A stretch of DNA of 64,000 nucleotides from Candidatus Hydrogenedentota bacterium (lineage in GTDB: Bacteria > UBA8481 > J006). The DNA lies in contig RFFU01000002.1 in the NCBI GenBank assembly GCA_003697085.1, positions 18,983 through 82,982 on the forward strand, in the 5' to 3' direction. How positions within the stretch are numbered: position 1 is the stretch's first letter; each line of letters begins with the position of its first letter. Positions 8,264 to 19,659 of the stretch are shown here, one piece after another. The position numbers and the translations under genes are program-made. Under the pieces are notes generated by a model. That model was not told the DNA's origin. It saw only the letters and a program-made list of their open reading frames with translations, and made no database searches.

Positions 8264-10591
8264 GTGTTATTCGAAATGGGTTCTTTTGGTTCGTTACCTG
8301 GTGTGTTGTTCTGGATAGCCCCCGCGGGGGCGCTCTTGGCGCTGGCGATGGCGTATGTCTTCTTCCAGCTGATGATCCGGTCGAATCCGGGAAGCGCGAG
8401 GATGATCGAGATCGCGGGGCACGTGAAGGAAGGCGCGATGGCTTACCTCTATCAGCAGTACAAGGTCGTGGGGGCCGTCTTCGTGGTTCTCTTCGTGTTG
8501 CTGGGGCTGATGGCGCTGGCGGGACTTCAGTCCCCGCTCGTTCCGGTGGCGTTTCTCACCGGCGGATTCTTTTCGGGGTTGTGCGGGTTTTTGGGGATGA
8601 AGACGGCGACATCGGCTTCGAACCGGACGGCGCAGGGGGCCAAGGAATCGCTTGACCGCGGGCTCAAGGTGGCGTTTCGTTCGGGCGCTGTCATGGGATT
8701 CGTCGTCGTGGGGTTTGCTCTCGTGGACATTTGCGCGTGGTTCTGGATTCTGCGTTATCTCGCCGTTCACAATGTCAACGCCGCCGGTGATGTCATAGTT
8801 TTCGGCATCAATCTCGGGCATCTTTCTTTGGAAGAGATTACGGTGATTATGCTCAATTTCGGAATGGGAGCCTCGACTCAGGCACTGTTCGCCCGCGTGG
8901 GAGGCGGAATTTTCACGAAGGCGGCCGATGTCGGCGCGGATCTCGTGGGAAAGGTCGAGGCGGGGATTCCGGAGGACGACCCGCGGAATCCGGCCACGAT
9001 TGCGGACAACGTCGGCGACAACGTCGGCGATGTGGCGGGGATGGGAGCGGACCTTTACGAATCGTACGCCGGATCGGTGTTGGCGACGGCGGCATTGGGA
9101 GCGGCCGCTTTCCGCGGGAATCCGAATCTCCAAATCGCTTCGGTTATCACTCCGATGGTCGTGGCGGGAATCGGGACGATCTCGTCCGTGATCGGATGCT
9201 TTCTTGTACGGGCGAAGGAAGGAGCGAGCCAAAAGCAATTGATGGCGGCGCTTTTTCGCGGGATCAATGGAGCCTCGATTCTGACGATTATCGGAGCTGC
9301 CGTGACGGTGAAGATTCTGATGCCCGGCCACTTCGGCCTGTGGTTTTCGATCCTCTCCGGACTCTGCGCAGGAATTTGGATCGCGAAGGCGACCGAGTAT
9401 TACACCTCGGATGATTATCGGCCCACGCAATGGTTGGCGACCCAGTGCAAGACGGGGCCGGCCACGACGATCATCGGCGGGATGGCGGTGGGGATGGAGT
9501 CTGTAATGCAGCCCGTTATTGCGATCGGGTTGGGAACTATTTTGGCCTTCGCTTTTGCGGGAGGCTTCAGTGAGTTCTCGATGGGGCTATATGGAGTAGG
9601 GATTGCGGCCGTGGGGATGCTTTCCACTTTGGGAATCACTCTGGCGACGGATGCCTACGGTCCTATCGCCGACAATGCGGGAGGAAACGCCCAGATGACG
9701 GAGCAGGAGCCGATCGTTCGCGAGCGGACGGATGCGCTCGATTCCCTCGGCAACACGACCGCGGCGACGGGGAAGGGATTCGCGATCGGCTCCGCGGCGT
9801 TGACGGCGTTGGCCCTTCTGGCGGCGTATATCGAGGAGATTCGCGTCGCGTTGATTCGGGTCGCGCGGGCGGGCGACGGAACGGTTCTCGTCGGGTACGG
9901 CGATCATGCGCGACAGATAGGGATCGAGGCGATCCGCCATTTGAGTTTGCCGCAGTTCATGGAGTTTTATCAAGTTCACCTGATGAATCCGAACGTCCTC
10001 ATCGGACTCTTTCTCGGTTCCATGATGGCCTTCTATTTCTGTGCCTTGACGATGAAAGCGGTCGGACGCGCGGCGGGGCAGATGGTGGAGGAGGTCAGAA
10101 ATCAGTTCCGGGAGAAGAAAGGAATCATGGAGGGGAGGGAGAAGCCCGATTACGCGCGGTGTGTCTCGATCTCCACGCAGGCGGCGCAGAAGGAGATGGT
10201 CTTTCCGTCACTTTTGGCGATCATTTGTCCGATCATTGTCGGTATCCTCTTTGATGTCTCCGGAGTCGTCGGGCTTCTTTCCGGAGCGTTATCGGCGGGT
10301 TTCGTTCTCGCGGTGATGATGGCCAACTCGGGAGGTTCCTGGGACAATGCGAAGAAGTTTATCGAGAAAGGAAATTACGGCGGCAAGGGTTCGGAGGCAC
10401 ACAAAGCCGGGGTTGTGGGAGATACGGTCGGTGATCCTTTCAAGGATACCTCCGGCCCTTCACTCAATATTCTCATCAAATTGATGTCGATGGTCTCGAT
10501 CGTCTCCTGCGGGATCGTGGCGAAGTATCCGCCGATCGTAAAGATCCTCGGGGACAATCTGGACCGCATCCTGAGGAGCTTCGGTTCCTGA
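8264..10591 (+). CDS. hppA: Membrane-bound ion-pumping pyrophosphatase, K+-stimulated, probably Na+-type
   Basis: This 775-residue protein hydrolyses pyrophosphate and pumps Na+ and/or H+ across the membrane. It has about 16 helices, the [19 protein letters not shown] catalytic stretch, and the family's repeated DNVGDNVGD Asp cluster. In [10 protein letters not shown] the key position is Ala, not Lys, which marks the K+-dependent class. The gate Glu lies early in its helix (GADLYESY), as in Na+-pumping enzymes such as that of Thermotoga. From these two marks I infer a Na+-type pump; transport must be tested. The GTG at 8264 and the in-frame ATG at 8276 are both acceptable starts behind GAGGAAGAGG. 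It has its own promoter. Confidence 0.95.
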   Translation: MLFEMGSFGSLPGVLFWIAPAGALLALAMAYVFFQLMIRSNPGSARMIEIAGHVKEGAMAYLYQQYKVVGAVFVVLFVLLGLMALAGLQSPLVPVAFLTGGFFSGLCGFLGMKTATSASNRTAQGAKESLDRGLKVAFRSGAVMGFVVVGFALVDICAWFWILRYLAVHNVNAAGDVIVFGINLGHLSLEEITVIMLNFGMGASTQALFARVGGGIFTKAADVGADLVGKVEAGIPEDDPRNPATIADNVGDNVGDVAGMGADLYESYAGSVLATAALGAAAFRGNPNLQIASVITPMVVAGIGTISSVIGCFLVRAKEGASQKQLMAALFRGINGASILTIIGAAVTVKILMPGHFGLWFSILSGLCAGIWIAKATEYYTSDDYRPTQWLATQCKTGPATTIIGGMAVGMESVMQPVIAIGLGTILAFAFAGGFSEFSMGLYGVGIAAVGMLSTLGITLATDAYGPIADNAGGNAQMTEQEPIVRERTDALDSLGNTTAATGKGFAIGSAALTALALLAAYIEEIRVALIRVARAGDGTVLVGYGDHARQIGIEAIRHLSLPQFMEFYQVHLMNPNVLIGLFLGSMMAFYFCALTMKAVGRAAGQMVEEVRNQFREKKGIMEGREKPDYARCVSISTQAAQKEMVFPSLLAIICPIIVGILFDVSGVVGLLSGALSAGFVLAVMMANSGGSWDNAKKFIEKGNYGGKGSEAHKAGVVGDTVGDPFKDTSGPSLNILIKLMSMVSIVSCGIVAKYPPIVKILGDNLDRILRSFGS

Positions 10592-10652
10592 TGGGAAGGT
10601 TGCGGGAAGGAACAAAGCGGGTTTGGAAAATTTTTCTGGAAAGGACGGGGTG

Positions 10653-13087
<2,435 letters not shown>

Positions 13088-13088
13088 G

Positions 13089-13334
13089 ACGAGCCGGCGG
13101 GTCAAGGCGCTGATCGAGGGGTTAACCGCGCTGTGGGGCGAGGAAGCGATAAAGCGGCTTCTTTCCAATCCTCTGACGGCGCGGGAGATCAGTGAGACGG
13201 CACGGAGGAAAACTCTTGCGGAGATTCGCGAGGCGTTGAAGGATGCGCGTGAGGCCGGCGCGGCTCGCTGGGCGTGGGTGGCGAAACGACTGAGAGAGGG
13301 GCGGAAGGAATGGCCGGAACGAAGAAGGCGGTGA
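13089..13334 (+). CDS. Small helical protein with no standard start codon
   Basis: A frame open from 13041 to a TGA at 13332-13334 fills the gap between ahcY and the loader gene. It encodes about 80 residues that look like a real helical protein: VKALIEGLTALWGEEAIKRL, then NPLTAREISE and a basic tail GRKEWPERRRR. Codon use matches the neighbours. No ATG, GTG or TTG lies in its first half. The best initiators are ACG at 13089, seven bases after AGAGGGG, or CTG at 13110. A +1 shift from ahcY is another option, but ahcY already ends normally. It overlaps the loader start by 25 bases. I do not recognise a family; a partner of the loader is a guess. Confidence 0.45.
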   Translation, partial: TSRRVKALIEGLTALWGEEAIKRLLSNPLTAREISETARRKTLAEIREALKDAREAGAARWAWVAKRLREGRKEWPERRRR

Positions 13335-14170
13335 AGAACAGAGCGCGGAAAACCGTACGGAAGGGGACGCGGAAGAGGAAATCCGCGACGTCCAGCGCAT
13401 CAGGAGAGTTTGAGTCGGCTCCGCCCGATCTCGAGGCATTGTTCCGCGAAATGATGGAGGCGGTGAAGAAACGCCGGGAGACTGCGGAGACTGTCGCAAT
13501 GCCTCCCACCTGTGGAAAGTGCGAGTACGGATTCATTATCGAGAATGGCCGGGCGCGACGTTGCGGGTGTCGAATCCGAGGAGGAATCGGAAATCGCCAA
13601 GAAGCATTGGATGAATTCCTGGCGCGCCATCGCGTCGGAATGCCGCGTCGCCTCCAGAAGGTTTCGGAGTTCACCTATTTGGTTCGGCCGGGCCGGGAGA
13701 AGATCAAGACCTTTCTGACGAATTATGTGAAGGAACTGGGGCAGGGGAAGCGGTACGGTTTGTACATTTACGGGCCGCCGGGGGTGGGAAAGTCCTTCGC
13801 GGCGGCCTATGTTGTCAATTCCGTGAAATTCGCTCGAATAATGCCGGCCGCGATGGTCAACTTCGCCCGTATGCTCTCCGCCTTGCGGAACACCTTTCAC
13901 GATCCGTTGGAGCATCAGAAACTTCTCTCCGTTATGTATGAGGTACCTCTTCTGGTATTCGATGACGTGGGGATGGAACAGAAGGTTTCCGAGAACCCGG
14001 AATTCTCATGGGGTGTTGCGGAGTTCTACAAAGTGATCGATTTTCGCCGGGACGAGGAGCTCCCGACGATCATTACGACGAACCGAACGATGGAGGAACT
14101 GGAGGAGCGAATGGGGGAGGCGGTAATGAAGCGGATCGAGGATATGACCGTACGGTTGGATATGGCGTAG
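13310..14170 (+). CDS. DnaC/DnaI/IstB-like AAA+ ATPase, putative helicase loader
   Basis: The 286-residue protein starts at ATG 13310 behind GGAAGGA; a GTG at 13274 is a weaker option. The N-terminus is Lys/Arg-rich, followed by a cysteine cluster C-G-K-C ... R-R-C-G-C like the zinc-binding part of DnaI-type loaders. The AAA+ core has Walker A GPPGVGKS, Walker B LLVFDDVG, the sensor ITTNRTMEEL and an Arg-containing KRIEDM end. These proteins load the replicative helicase DnaB, which is encoded at 43.6 kb. An IstB-type transposition helper is unlikely because no IstA-like transposase is near. Confidence 0.85.
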   Translation: MAGTKKAVKNRARKTVRKGTRKRKSATSSASGEFESAPPDLEALFREMMEAVKKRRETAETVAMPPTCGKCEYGFIIENGRARRCGCRIRGGIGNRQEALDEFLARHRVGMPRRLQKVSEFTYLVRPGREKIKTFLTNYVKELGQGKRYGLYIYGPPGVGKSFAAAYVVNSVKFARIMPAAMVNFARMLSALRNTFHDPLEHQKLLSVMYEVPLLVFDDVGMEQKVSENPEFSWGVAEFYKVIDFRRDEELPTIITTNRTMEELEERMGEAVMKRIEDMTVRLDMA

Positions 14171-14494
14171 GACCGCGAACCACGGAGCACACGGAAAAAG
14201 GGAAAGGCAAAAGTCAAAAGGAAGAAGGCAAAAAGCAAAAGGGAACAGAAGATGTAGCGATCAGTCATCGGTTACCGTTCACCGTTTATCGTTTAACGTT
14301 TCAAACTCACCGATCGATGTCCAAGGATGAAAAACGGATAACGGTAAACGAAGAACGGTGAACGAAAAAAAACCACGGAAGAGACGGAAAAAAGAAAGGA
14401 AAAATTCAAAAGCAAAAGGCAAAAGGAAAAAGAGAAAGGCAGAAGCCAAAAGGGAAAGGGCAAAAGGAAGAGGGCGAGGGCAAGAAGGGGAAGT
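14171..14494. repeat. Polypurine low-complexity tract with degenerate short repeats
   Basis: Most of this gap is A/G-rich runs of the type GGCAAAAGG/GGAAAAAG (about 14197-14245 and 14360-14490). Between them is a degenerate run resembling GTTACCGTTCACCGTTTATCGTTTAACG (near 14270-14300; quoted in part). No gene is supported. Similar polypurine runs occur at 34.4-34.6 kb and, as pyrimidines, at 53.5-53.6 kb. Confidence 0.7.
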
Positions 14495-14530
14495 CCTGGG
14501 AGTGCCGGCATCTTGCTTCCTCCCTGCGGG
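14495..14530 (+). repeat. Dispersed palindromic repeat, copy A
   Basis: CCTGGGAGTGCCGGCATCTT and the following bases are a degenerate copy of a unit also seen at 34.77, 53.36-53.48 and 62.95 kb (consensus CCTGGGAGCGC-x-GGCATC-x-TGCC-x-GC). Confidence 0.65.
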
Positions 14531-14545
14531 CCTGGCCGCTCGCCT

Positions 14546-14654
14546 CGCGCGGCTTCCGTGCCGCGCGTTCCGCTTGTGCGGAAACGGCTCACGCCCGTTT
14601 GAATCCCGACATTTCAAACGGAAAGCCACCGTCCCTTCGGGACGCCGCCTTTCC
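14546..14654. repeat. Array of five adjoining hairpins next to tRNA-Asp
   Basis: Five stems follow one another. They are CGCGCGGC/GCCGCGCG (14546-14567), TTCCGC/GCGGAA (14568-14583), AAACGG/CCGTTT (14582-14600), CCGTTTGAA/TTCAAACGG (14595-14621), and GGAAAG/CTTTCC with an inner CGTCCC/GGGACG (14620-14654). Neighbouring stems share arms, so several are mutually exclusive. The last lies four bases beyond the tRNA 3' end and could end its transcript, although no long T run follows. Confidence 0.65.
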
Positions 14655-14657
14655 GTT

Positions 14658-14731
14658 CGGGGTGGACGGGATTCGAACCCGCAACTTCTGCCGTGACAGG
14701 GCAGTGCTCTAACCAATTGAACTACCACCCC
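14658..14731 (-). tRNA. tRNA-Asp (anticodon GTC)
   Basis: Read on the minus strand, the 74-base gene has a 7-bp acceptor stem GGGGTGG/CCACCCC, a D arm with TTCAATTGGTTAGAGCA, the anticodon arm CTGCC-CTGTCAC-GGCAG with anticodon GTC, and a T arm with GGTTCGAATCC. The discriminator base is G, as expected for Asp. The CCA end is not encoded (GAAC follows the acceptor stem). Confidence 0.95.
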
Positions 14732-14743
14732 TGTTAAGAACCA

Positions 14744-14772
14744 AGGATAGTTTTCAATATCGTTTCTGTCAA
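14744..14772 (-). promoter_or_regulatory. Promoter of tRNA-Asp
   Basis: On the minus strand TTGACA (14772-14767) is followed after 17 bases by TATCCT (14749-14744), 12 bases before the mature tRNA 5' end. This is close to the sigma-70 consensus. Confidence 0.75.
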
Positions 14773-15103
14773 GTTATTGAGACAAGGGACCTCGGTTACT
14801 GAATGTCACCTGCTGCGGGAGACAAGGTCGGGAATAATTTCATTTTTGAAGGTTCGAGCGGATGGTGGGGGTGTGCTTTTTTCAAGAGAACACTGTTGAC
14901 GAAATCCCTCAAAAAATCTGTGAAAAAATCAGATAAAAAGGGTGGAATTTTTGTGGCGGGTGTAGTAGAAGGTTAAGAAGAAAAAGAGATCCTGGTTGAA
15001 CCGGTTGTGTACGCGAGAGGGCACGCCGTGGTTCGAGATTTTTGGTTTGCGATGTTCCTCGGCGAACGCCTCGGGTGGATGAGAGGAAGGTGTCGGACGA
15101 AAG
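14773..15103. other. Intergenic region upstream of the molybdenum hydroxylase genes
   Basis: No gene is seen. Two weak plus-strand promoter candidates are TTGACG (14896-14901) with TGTGAA after 17 bases, and TTGTGG (14951-14956) with TAAGAA (14974-14979) after 17. A-tracts near 14911, 14923 and 14935 are spaced roughly one helical turn apart and may bend the DNA. Either promoter could drive the catabolic cluster; no operator is evident. Confidence 0.35.
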
Positions 15104-15919
15104 ATGATCCGTGAATTTTCCTATCAAGCCCCTCGGAAGCAGAAGGAACTTCTCGATATTCTCGCGTCGGAAAGAGAGAACGCCCGTGTGTTGGCCGGAG
15201 GGACGGACCTTCTCGTCAACATTCGGCTCGGTCTCCAGCATCCTCGTATCGTTGTGGACATCAAGAAGATCCGTGAGCACACAGCGATCCGTTTCGATGA
15301 GAAGGAAGGGCTTTCGATCGGAGCGGCGGTCACGATCAACGAGGTGATGGAGAACAGGGACGTGCAGAAGCATTTTCCCGCCTTGGTGGAGGCCGCGAAG
15401 GTTTTGGCTTCCCATCAATTACGAAATCGTGCCACGGTGATCGGCAATCTCTGCAACGCTTCGCCCTGCGCGGATATGGCTCCTCCCCTCCTTTGCTTGG
15501 ACGCTCGGGTCGAGATTGTCTCGGATTCGGGCCGGAGGAATCTTCCTCTCGAGGCCTTCTTCGCGGGTGTAAAGAAGACCCGTTTAACTCCGGGAGAATA
15601 CGTCGAACGGATCGTGGTACCTCCGAGGTGGGCGGATGCGGGGGGCGGATTCCGGAAGATGAAGCGTGTGCGGGGGCACGATATCGGGGTTTTGAGCGTC
15701 TGCCTGACGAAGAAGGGACCGTTGCGACGGGTCGCGGTCGGCTCGGCCGCCCCGACGCCGGTATTGGTCGGAGAATTTCGCGGTCGTGTCTCGACGGAGG
15801 AAGTCATCAGAAAAGCGATGCGGCGGATCAATCCGATCGACGACGTGCGTGGTTCCGCGGAGTTTCGGCGGTTCCTGACACGCCGGTACGTTGCGGAATT
15901 GATGAAGGAGGTCCGGTAA
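15104..15919 (+). CDS. Molybdenum hydroxylase FAD-binding subunit (CoxM/XdhB-like)
   Basis: The 271-residue subunit carries electrons from the iron-sulfur subunit to FAD. Both FAD loops of the family are clear: VLAGGTDLL near residues 35-43 and GNLCNASPCADMAP near 112-125. The C-terminal CODH-like domain has the RGHDIG block and the TEEVIRKA ending. It starts with ATG behind GAGGAAGG and ends in TAATG, which is the start of the 2Fe-2S subunit. With the next two genes it makes a three-subunit enzyme of the xanthine dehydrogenase/aerobic CO dehydrogenase superfamily. It is the first gene of the catabolic cluster. Confidence 0.92.
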   Translation: MIREFSYQAPRKQKELLDILASERENARVLAGGTDLLVNIRLGLQHPRIVVDIKKIREHTAIRFDEKEGLSIGAAVTINEVMENRDVQKHFPALVEAAKVLASHQLRNRATVIGNLCNASPCADMAPPLLCLDARVEIVSDSGRRNLPLEAFFAGVKKTRLTPGEYVERIVVPPRWADAGGGFRKMKRVRGHDIGVLSVCLTKKGPLRRVAVGSAAPTPVLVGEFRGRVSTEEVIRKAMRRINPIDDVRGSAEFRRFLTRRYVAELMKEVR

Positions 15920-16437
15920 TGAAGCGGGCGGAAGCGGGAGAGCCGGTCGAGATTTCGCTTCGCATCAATGGAGAGAAGGTGACGTGCCGCGTGCCGCCCC
16001 ACGTGACGCTCCTTCGTTTCCTACGGGAGTATGTCGGTCTGACGGGAACGAAGGAAGGGTGTTCCGCGGGGGAATGCGGGGCCTGCACGGTTCTGTTTAA
16101 CGGCCGCGCCGTGAACTCCTGCCTCGTTTTGGCCGTCGAGGCTGACGGAGCGAACATCAGGACGGTCGAGGGGGAATGCCGCAACAACAGACTGTCCCGC
16201 CTCCAAGAGCTTCTCGATAAACACCACGCCGTCCAATGCGGGTTCTGCACTCCAGGGATGATTATGTCGATCCGAGATCTTTTGGCCCGCCACCCGAAGC
16301 CCACGTTGCGCCAGATTCAGGAAGGGATCGAGGGAAACTTCTGCCGGTGCACCGGGTACGTACAAATCATTGAGGCGATCCTTGAATACACGGGGCAGTT
16401 GAAGAAGAAGGGAGAGTTGAAGCGTGTACGCGGATAA
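15919..16437 (+). CDS. Molybdenum hydroxylase 2Fe-2S subunit (CoxS/XdhC-like ferredoxin type)
   Basis: The 172-residue subunit holds two 2Fe-2S clusters. The plant-ferredoxin-type site is GCSAGECGACTVL with a further Cys about 20 residues on. The second, helical cluster has CGFCTPGM and GNFCRCTGY. The ATG overlaps the stop of the FAD subunit by one base (TAATG). The C-terminal tail, rich in Lys, overlaps the start of the large subunit by 14 bases. Tight order and overlap support an equimolar FAD/FeS/Mo enzyme. The protein is cytoplasmic, with no signal. Confidence 0.93.
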   Translation: MKRAEAGEPVEISLRINGEKVTCRVPPHVTLLRFLREYVGLTGTKEGCSAGECGACTVLFNGRAVNSCLVLAVEADGANIRTVEGECRNNRLSRLQELLDKHHAVQCGFCTPGMIMSIRDLLARHPKPTLRQIQEGIEGNFCRCTGYVQIIEAILEYTGQLKKKGELKRVRG

Positions 16438-18832
16438 GGACCCTGGTTCCTTGAAGGTTGTCGGCACACCGCAACGCCGGGTCGATGTTCTCGAGAAATT
16501 GACGGGGGCGGCACGATACACGGCCGATTTGAAGCTTCCGGGGATGTTGTACGCGAAGGTGAAGCGGAGCCCCCATGCTCGGGCGAGGATCATCCGCATC
16601 GACACATCCCGTGCGGCGGCGCTTCCGGGCGTTCGATCGATCATTACGGGCGAGGAACTTCCCTACCGCGTGGGGCTTTACATCGTAGACAAGTATGTGA
16701 TGGCAAGGGGAGTCGTGCGGCATTTCGGCGAGGCCGTGGCGGCGGTGGCGGCCGACTCGATCGAGATCGCCCAGAGAGCGGTGGATTTGATCGAGGTGGA
16801 ATACGAGGTCCTCACGCCGGTCCTCGATCCTGTCAAAGCCTTCGACAGGCGTTCCCCGCTGGTACATCCGGACTTGGGGGAGTACGAGTACGTCGAAGCG
16901 GTCTTTACTCCGGTGCCGGGAACGAACATCGCGAATCACACGAAATTGAGGAAGGGGAATCTGGCGAAGGGGTTCCGGGAAGCGGACTGGATCGTTGAAC
17001 GGGAATACACGAATCCTTCCGTGCAGCACGTACCGATGGAGACTCACGTTGCGATCGGGCAGTGGGGACCGCGAGACCAGGTGACGTTGTGGTCGTCGGC
17101 GCAGTCTCCGTTCACGGTCCGGAACCTCTTCTGTCATGCCTTCAAACTCCCGCACAAGAACGTGCGCGTGATCGTCCCGTACGTCGGAGGAGGATTCGGA
17201 GGAAAAGCGGGAATACATCTCGAACCACTCGTGGCGTGTCTTTCGAGAAAGGCGGGCGGTCGTCCCGTGCGATTGGTTGCGACACGGGAAGAGGAATTCA
17301 GTCTTCTCCCGTGCCGGAGCGCTTTGACGTATCGGATCAAGACCGGTCTGCGTAACGATGGAAGGATCGTCGCTCAGAAGATGACGATGTTTTGGGATGC
17401 CGGAGCCTATGCCGATTATGCCGTGAACGTCACGCGGGCGTCCGGCTATTCGGCTTCCGGGCCCTACGAGATTCCGAATGCATGGATCGATGCCTATACG
17501 ATGTACACGAACAAACCGTTCGGAACGGCCTATCGTGGTTTCGGTCATGTGGAGTTCTCGTGGGGAATCGAGCGGCATATGGATTTGTGCGCGCGAACGA
17601 TCGGAATGGACCCACTGGAGTTTCGGAAAGTGAACGCGTTGCGACCCGGATCGCTCACTTTGACGGGGGAAAGGATCACGGTGAATACGGGAAACGTGAC
17701 GAAGTGTATGGAGGAGGTCGCGAAGGCTATCAATTACGGCCGGCTGACGGCTCGGGAGAAGGCGCGGGAGAAACGCACGGGAAAGAAGATCGGGAAAGCG
17801 GTGGCGGCGCTGCACAAGGCTCCCGCGATGCCGCCGTTCACTTCGACGGTCGTCATTCTTCGGATGAACGAAGACGGAACGGTGACGGCGAACTTCTCTC
17901 TTTCGGAGATCGGGCAGGGGACGTACACCTCCGTTGCGCAGGTCATAGCGGAGCGGTTGAAGTTTCCGATGGAGAAGATCCGCGTCTGTCTGGATACCGA
18001 CACGGAGCACGATCCATACGATTGGCAGACCGTGGCTTCCAAGGGACTGGTTCTGACGGGCAACGCGGCGATCCTGGCGGCGGAGGATCTTCTGCGCCGC
18101 GCCTACGGGACGGCCGGTCAAATTCTTCGGGCTCACCCCCGGGATCTGGACCATGACGACGAGAAGGTTTTCCTCCGCCATCACCCGGATCGGAGTGTAA
18201 CGTTTCGAGAGATGGCCGTGGGATACGCCTATCCCGACGGCAACGGGATCGGAGGGCAGATTGTCGGTGTGGGGCGATACATCGCTCAAGGCTTGAGCAA
18301 TCTGAACAAGGAAACGGGTCAGGGCCATCCCGCGCTCGATTGGACCTACGGCGCGCACGGAATCATTGTGGAGGTCGATCCGGAGACGGGGGAATACAAC
18401 GTTTTGAAGGTGGCCTCCGCGTTCGACGTGGGAAAGGCGATCAATCCCGAGTGTGTACGTGGGCAGGCCGTCGGAGGGATGTTGCAGGGGCTGGGGACGG
18501 CCGTGTGCGAGGGGTATATGTACGACACGGAGGGGCATCTTCTCAATCCCTCCTTTACGGACAACAAAGTTCCGACGGCTATGGACCTTCCTGAGGAAGT
18601 AGAGAGTATCGCCGTGGAGACGCCGCAGATCGACGGACCGTATGGGGCGCGCGGTGTCGGGGAGCATCCGATGATTGCGGTATGCGGAGCACTGGGAAAC
18701 GCGATCCAAAACGCGGTCGGCGCCGACCTCACACATATGCCGATGCGGCAGGAAGACGTCTGGAGGGCGTTGAGAAAGAAGACATCGATCAATCATTTCA
18801 TCACTCGTTGCGGATTCGGTTGCAAACGGTGA
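16424..18832 (+). CDS. Molybdenum hydroxylase molybdopterin-binding subunit (xanthine dehydrogenase family)
   Basis: This is the 802-residue catalytic subunit that binds the Mo-cytosine dinucleotide or molybdopterin and hydroxylates an N-heterocycle or aldehyde. Visible marks are GGGFGGK, the T-A-Y-R-G-F-G-H-V-E loop, SEIGQG, and the active-site Glu in GARGVGEHP. The loop reads AYRGFG, not the AYRCSFR of form I CO dehydrogenase, so CO oxidation is unlikely and a heterocycle hydroxylase is more probable. It starts with GTG inside the 2Fe-2S gene, and its own stop contains the GTG of the AllH-like gene. No cofactor-insertion gene of XdhC type lies nearby. Confidence 0.92.
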   Translation: MYADKDPGSLKVVGTPQRRVDVLEKLTGAARYTADLKLPGMLYAKVKRSPHARARIIRIDTSRAAALPGVRSIITGEELPYRVGLYIVDKYVMARGVVRHFGEAVAAVAADSIEIAQRAVDLIEVEYEVLTPVLDPVKAFDRRSPLVHPDLGEYEYVEAVFTPVPGTNIANHTKLRKGNLAKGFREADWIVEREYTNPSVQHVPMETHVAIGQWGPRDQVTLWSSAQSPFTVRNLFCHAFKLPHKNVRVIVPYVGGGFGGKAGIHLEPLVACLSRKAGGRPVRLVATREEEFSLLPCRSALTYRIKTGLRNDGRIVAQKMTMFWDAGAYADYAVNVTRASGYSASGPYEIPNAWIDAYTMYTNKPFGTAYRGFGHVEFSWGIERHMDLCARTIGMDPLEFRKVNALRPGSLTLTGERITVNTGNVTKCMEEVAKAINYGRLTAREKAREKRTGKKIGKAVAALHKAPAMPPFTSTVVILRMNEDGTVTANFSLSEIGQGTYTSVAQVIAERLKFPMEKIRVCLDTDTEHDPYDWQTVASKGLVLTGNAAILAAEDLLRRAYGTAGQILRAHPRDLDHDDEKVFLRHHPDRSVTFREMAVGYAYPDGNGIGGQIVGVGRYIAQGLSNLNKETGQGHPALDWTYGAHGIIVEVDPETGEYNVLKVASAFDVGKAINPECVRGQAVGGMLQGLGTAVCEGYMYDTEGHLLNPSFTDNKVPTAMDLPEEVESIAVETPQIDGPYGARGVGEHPMIAVCGALGNAIQNAVGADLTHMPMRQEDVWRALRKKTSINHFITRCGFGCKR

Positions 18833-19659
18833 CGGTCCCGGGCGTTTCCGCCGCGGGGGACGTCTTGCAGGCAAGAACGGACGGAGAGGTCGGTTTTTTC
18901 GAGAAAGAACTTCGAGGAACGGTGGAGGCGCTGTTTCGGACCGGCTTCAGCATTCGGACCGGGAAGGGACTCTTTTGGATTACGCGGGAAAGAGAGCGGC
19001 TTCATACCCGAGCCGGTTTCCTTTCAAGGATGAATTTTCCTGATCCAGCCGTGGGGTGTGCGGTTCTGTTTCGTCCGGGGGAGATATCGTTCGGTGCGCG
19101 CCGGTTTCCTCTTTTACGAACGGTCGTTCCCCCGCGGCGTCTGAAGAGGATCGATCCCGCATTCCTCGAGAGGAACCTCCGTTTCCTAAGGCGAATCGTC
19201 ACGTTGGCTTTGGGGCAGAGAGAAAAGGAGAAGGTGCAGCGATACGAGGCGAGTGTCGAAGAGAGAGGACGATCCGGCCTTCTGAGTTTCGAGGATTTCC
19301 TTTCCTTGTTCGGAACGGGACCGGGTTCGACGCCTCTCGCCGATGATTTCTTTACAGGTCTGCTTCTTGGTGATCGCTGGTTTTGCTCGCAAAGAGGGGG
19401 AGAGGTAATCATCACGCCGTTCTTTCTCGAGCGCCTGAGGGAGCGGACGAATCACGTCGCGTGGGCACAAATCGAAATGGCCCGCCGCGGACAAAGTGTA
19501 ATATTGATTGAACGACTCTTGGCGGCGATGGGAAGAAAGAATGTTTCCGGGAGTCTGGTCTGGCGTTGCGCACGATTGGGAGCATCGTCCGGTGCCGCGA
19601 TTTTAAGCGGCCTTTGTGTTGCGGTATGCCGGAGCATGCGGCGGCGGAAAGCGGCATGA
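18829..19659 (+). CDS. allH: DUF2877 protein, AllH-like (oxamate carbamoyltransferase subunit family)
   Basis: The GTG at 18829 overlaps the large-subunit stop (GTGA) and gives 276 residues; the frame is open upstream, but only as an overlap. The core G-T-G-P-G-S-T-P-L-A-D-D-F-F-T-G-L-L is the DUF2877 signature (usually LGPGLTPSGDDFLAG). In E. coli the DUF2877 protein YlbF (AllH), with FdrA (AllF) and YlbE (AllG), is reported to form the oxamate carbamoyltransferase of anaerobic allantoin use. Here the order is allH-fdrA-small ORF-allG. A carbamoyl-transfer role is inferred from this set. The C-terminal Cys/Arg-rich stretch is not typical. Confidence 0.75.
   Translation: MTVPGVSAAGDVLQARTDGEVGFFEKELRGTVEALFRTGFSIRTGKGLFWITRERERLHTRAGFLSRMNFPDPAVGCAVLFRPGEISFGARRFPLLRTVVPPRRLKRIDPAFLERNLRFLRRIVTLALGQREKEKVQRYEASVEERGRSGLLSFEDFLSLFGTGPGSTPLADDFFTGLLLGDRWFCSQRGGEVIITPFFLERLRERTNHVAWAQIEMARRGQSVILIERLLAAMGRKNVSGSLVWRCARLGASSGAAILSGLCVAVCRSMRRRKAA

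Noticed and set aside
10592..10652. SAM riboswitch before metK
   Set aside because: The gap is only 61 bases, with no SAM-I or SAM-II type core visible.
14279..14728. Open frames through the polypurine and hairpin region
   Set aside because: They cross repeats and the tRNA and give low-complexity proteins.
15104..18832. Aerobic CO dehydrogenase (coxMSL)
   Set aside because: The active-site loop reads AYRGFG rather than AYRCSFR, so form I CO dehydrogenase is unlikely.
16367..18874. 835-codon open frame antisense to the molybdopterin subunit
   Set aside because: It mirrors the sense gene, gives an Arg/His-rich low-sense protein, and the sense strand has every catalytic motif. Codon bias leaves the antisense frame open.
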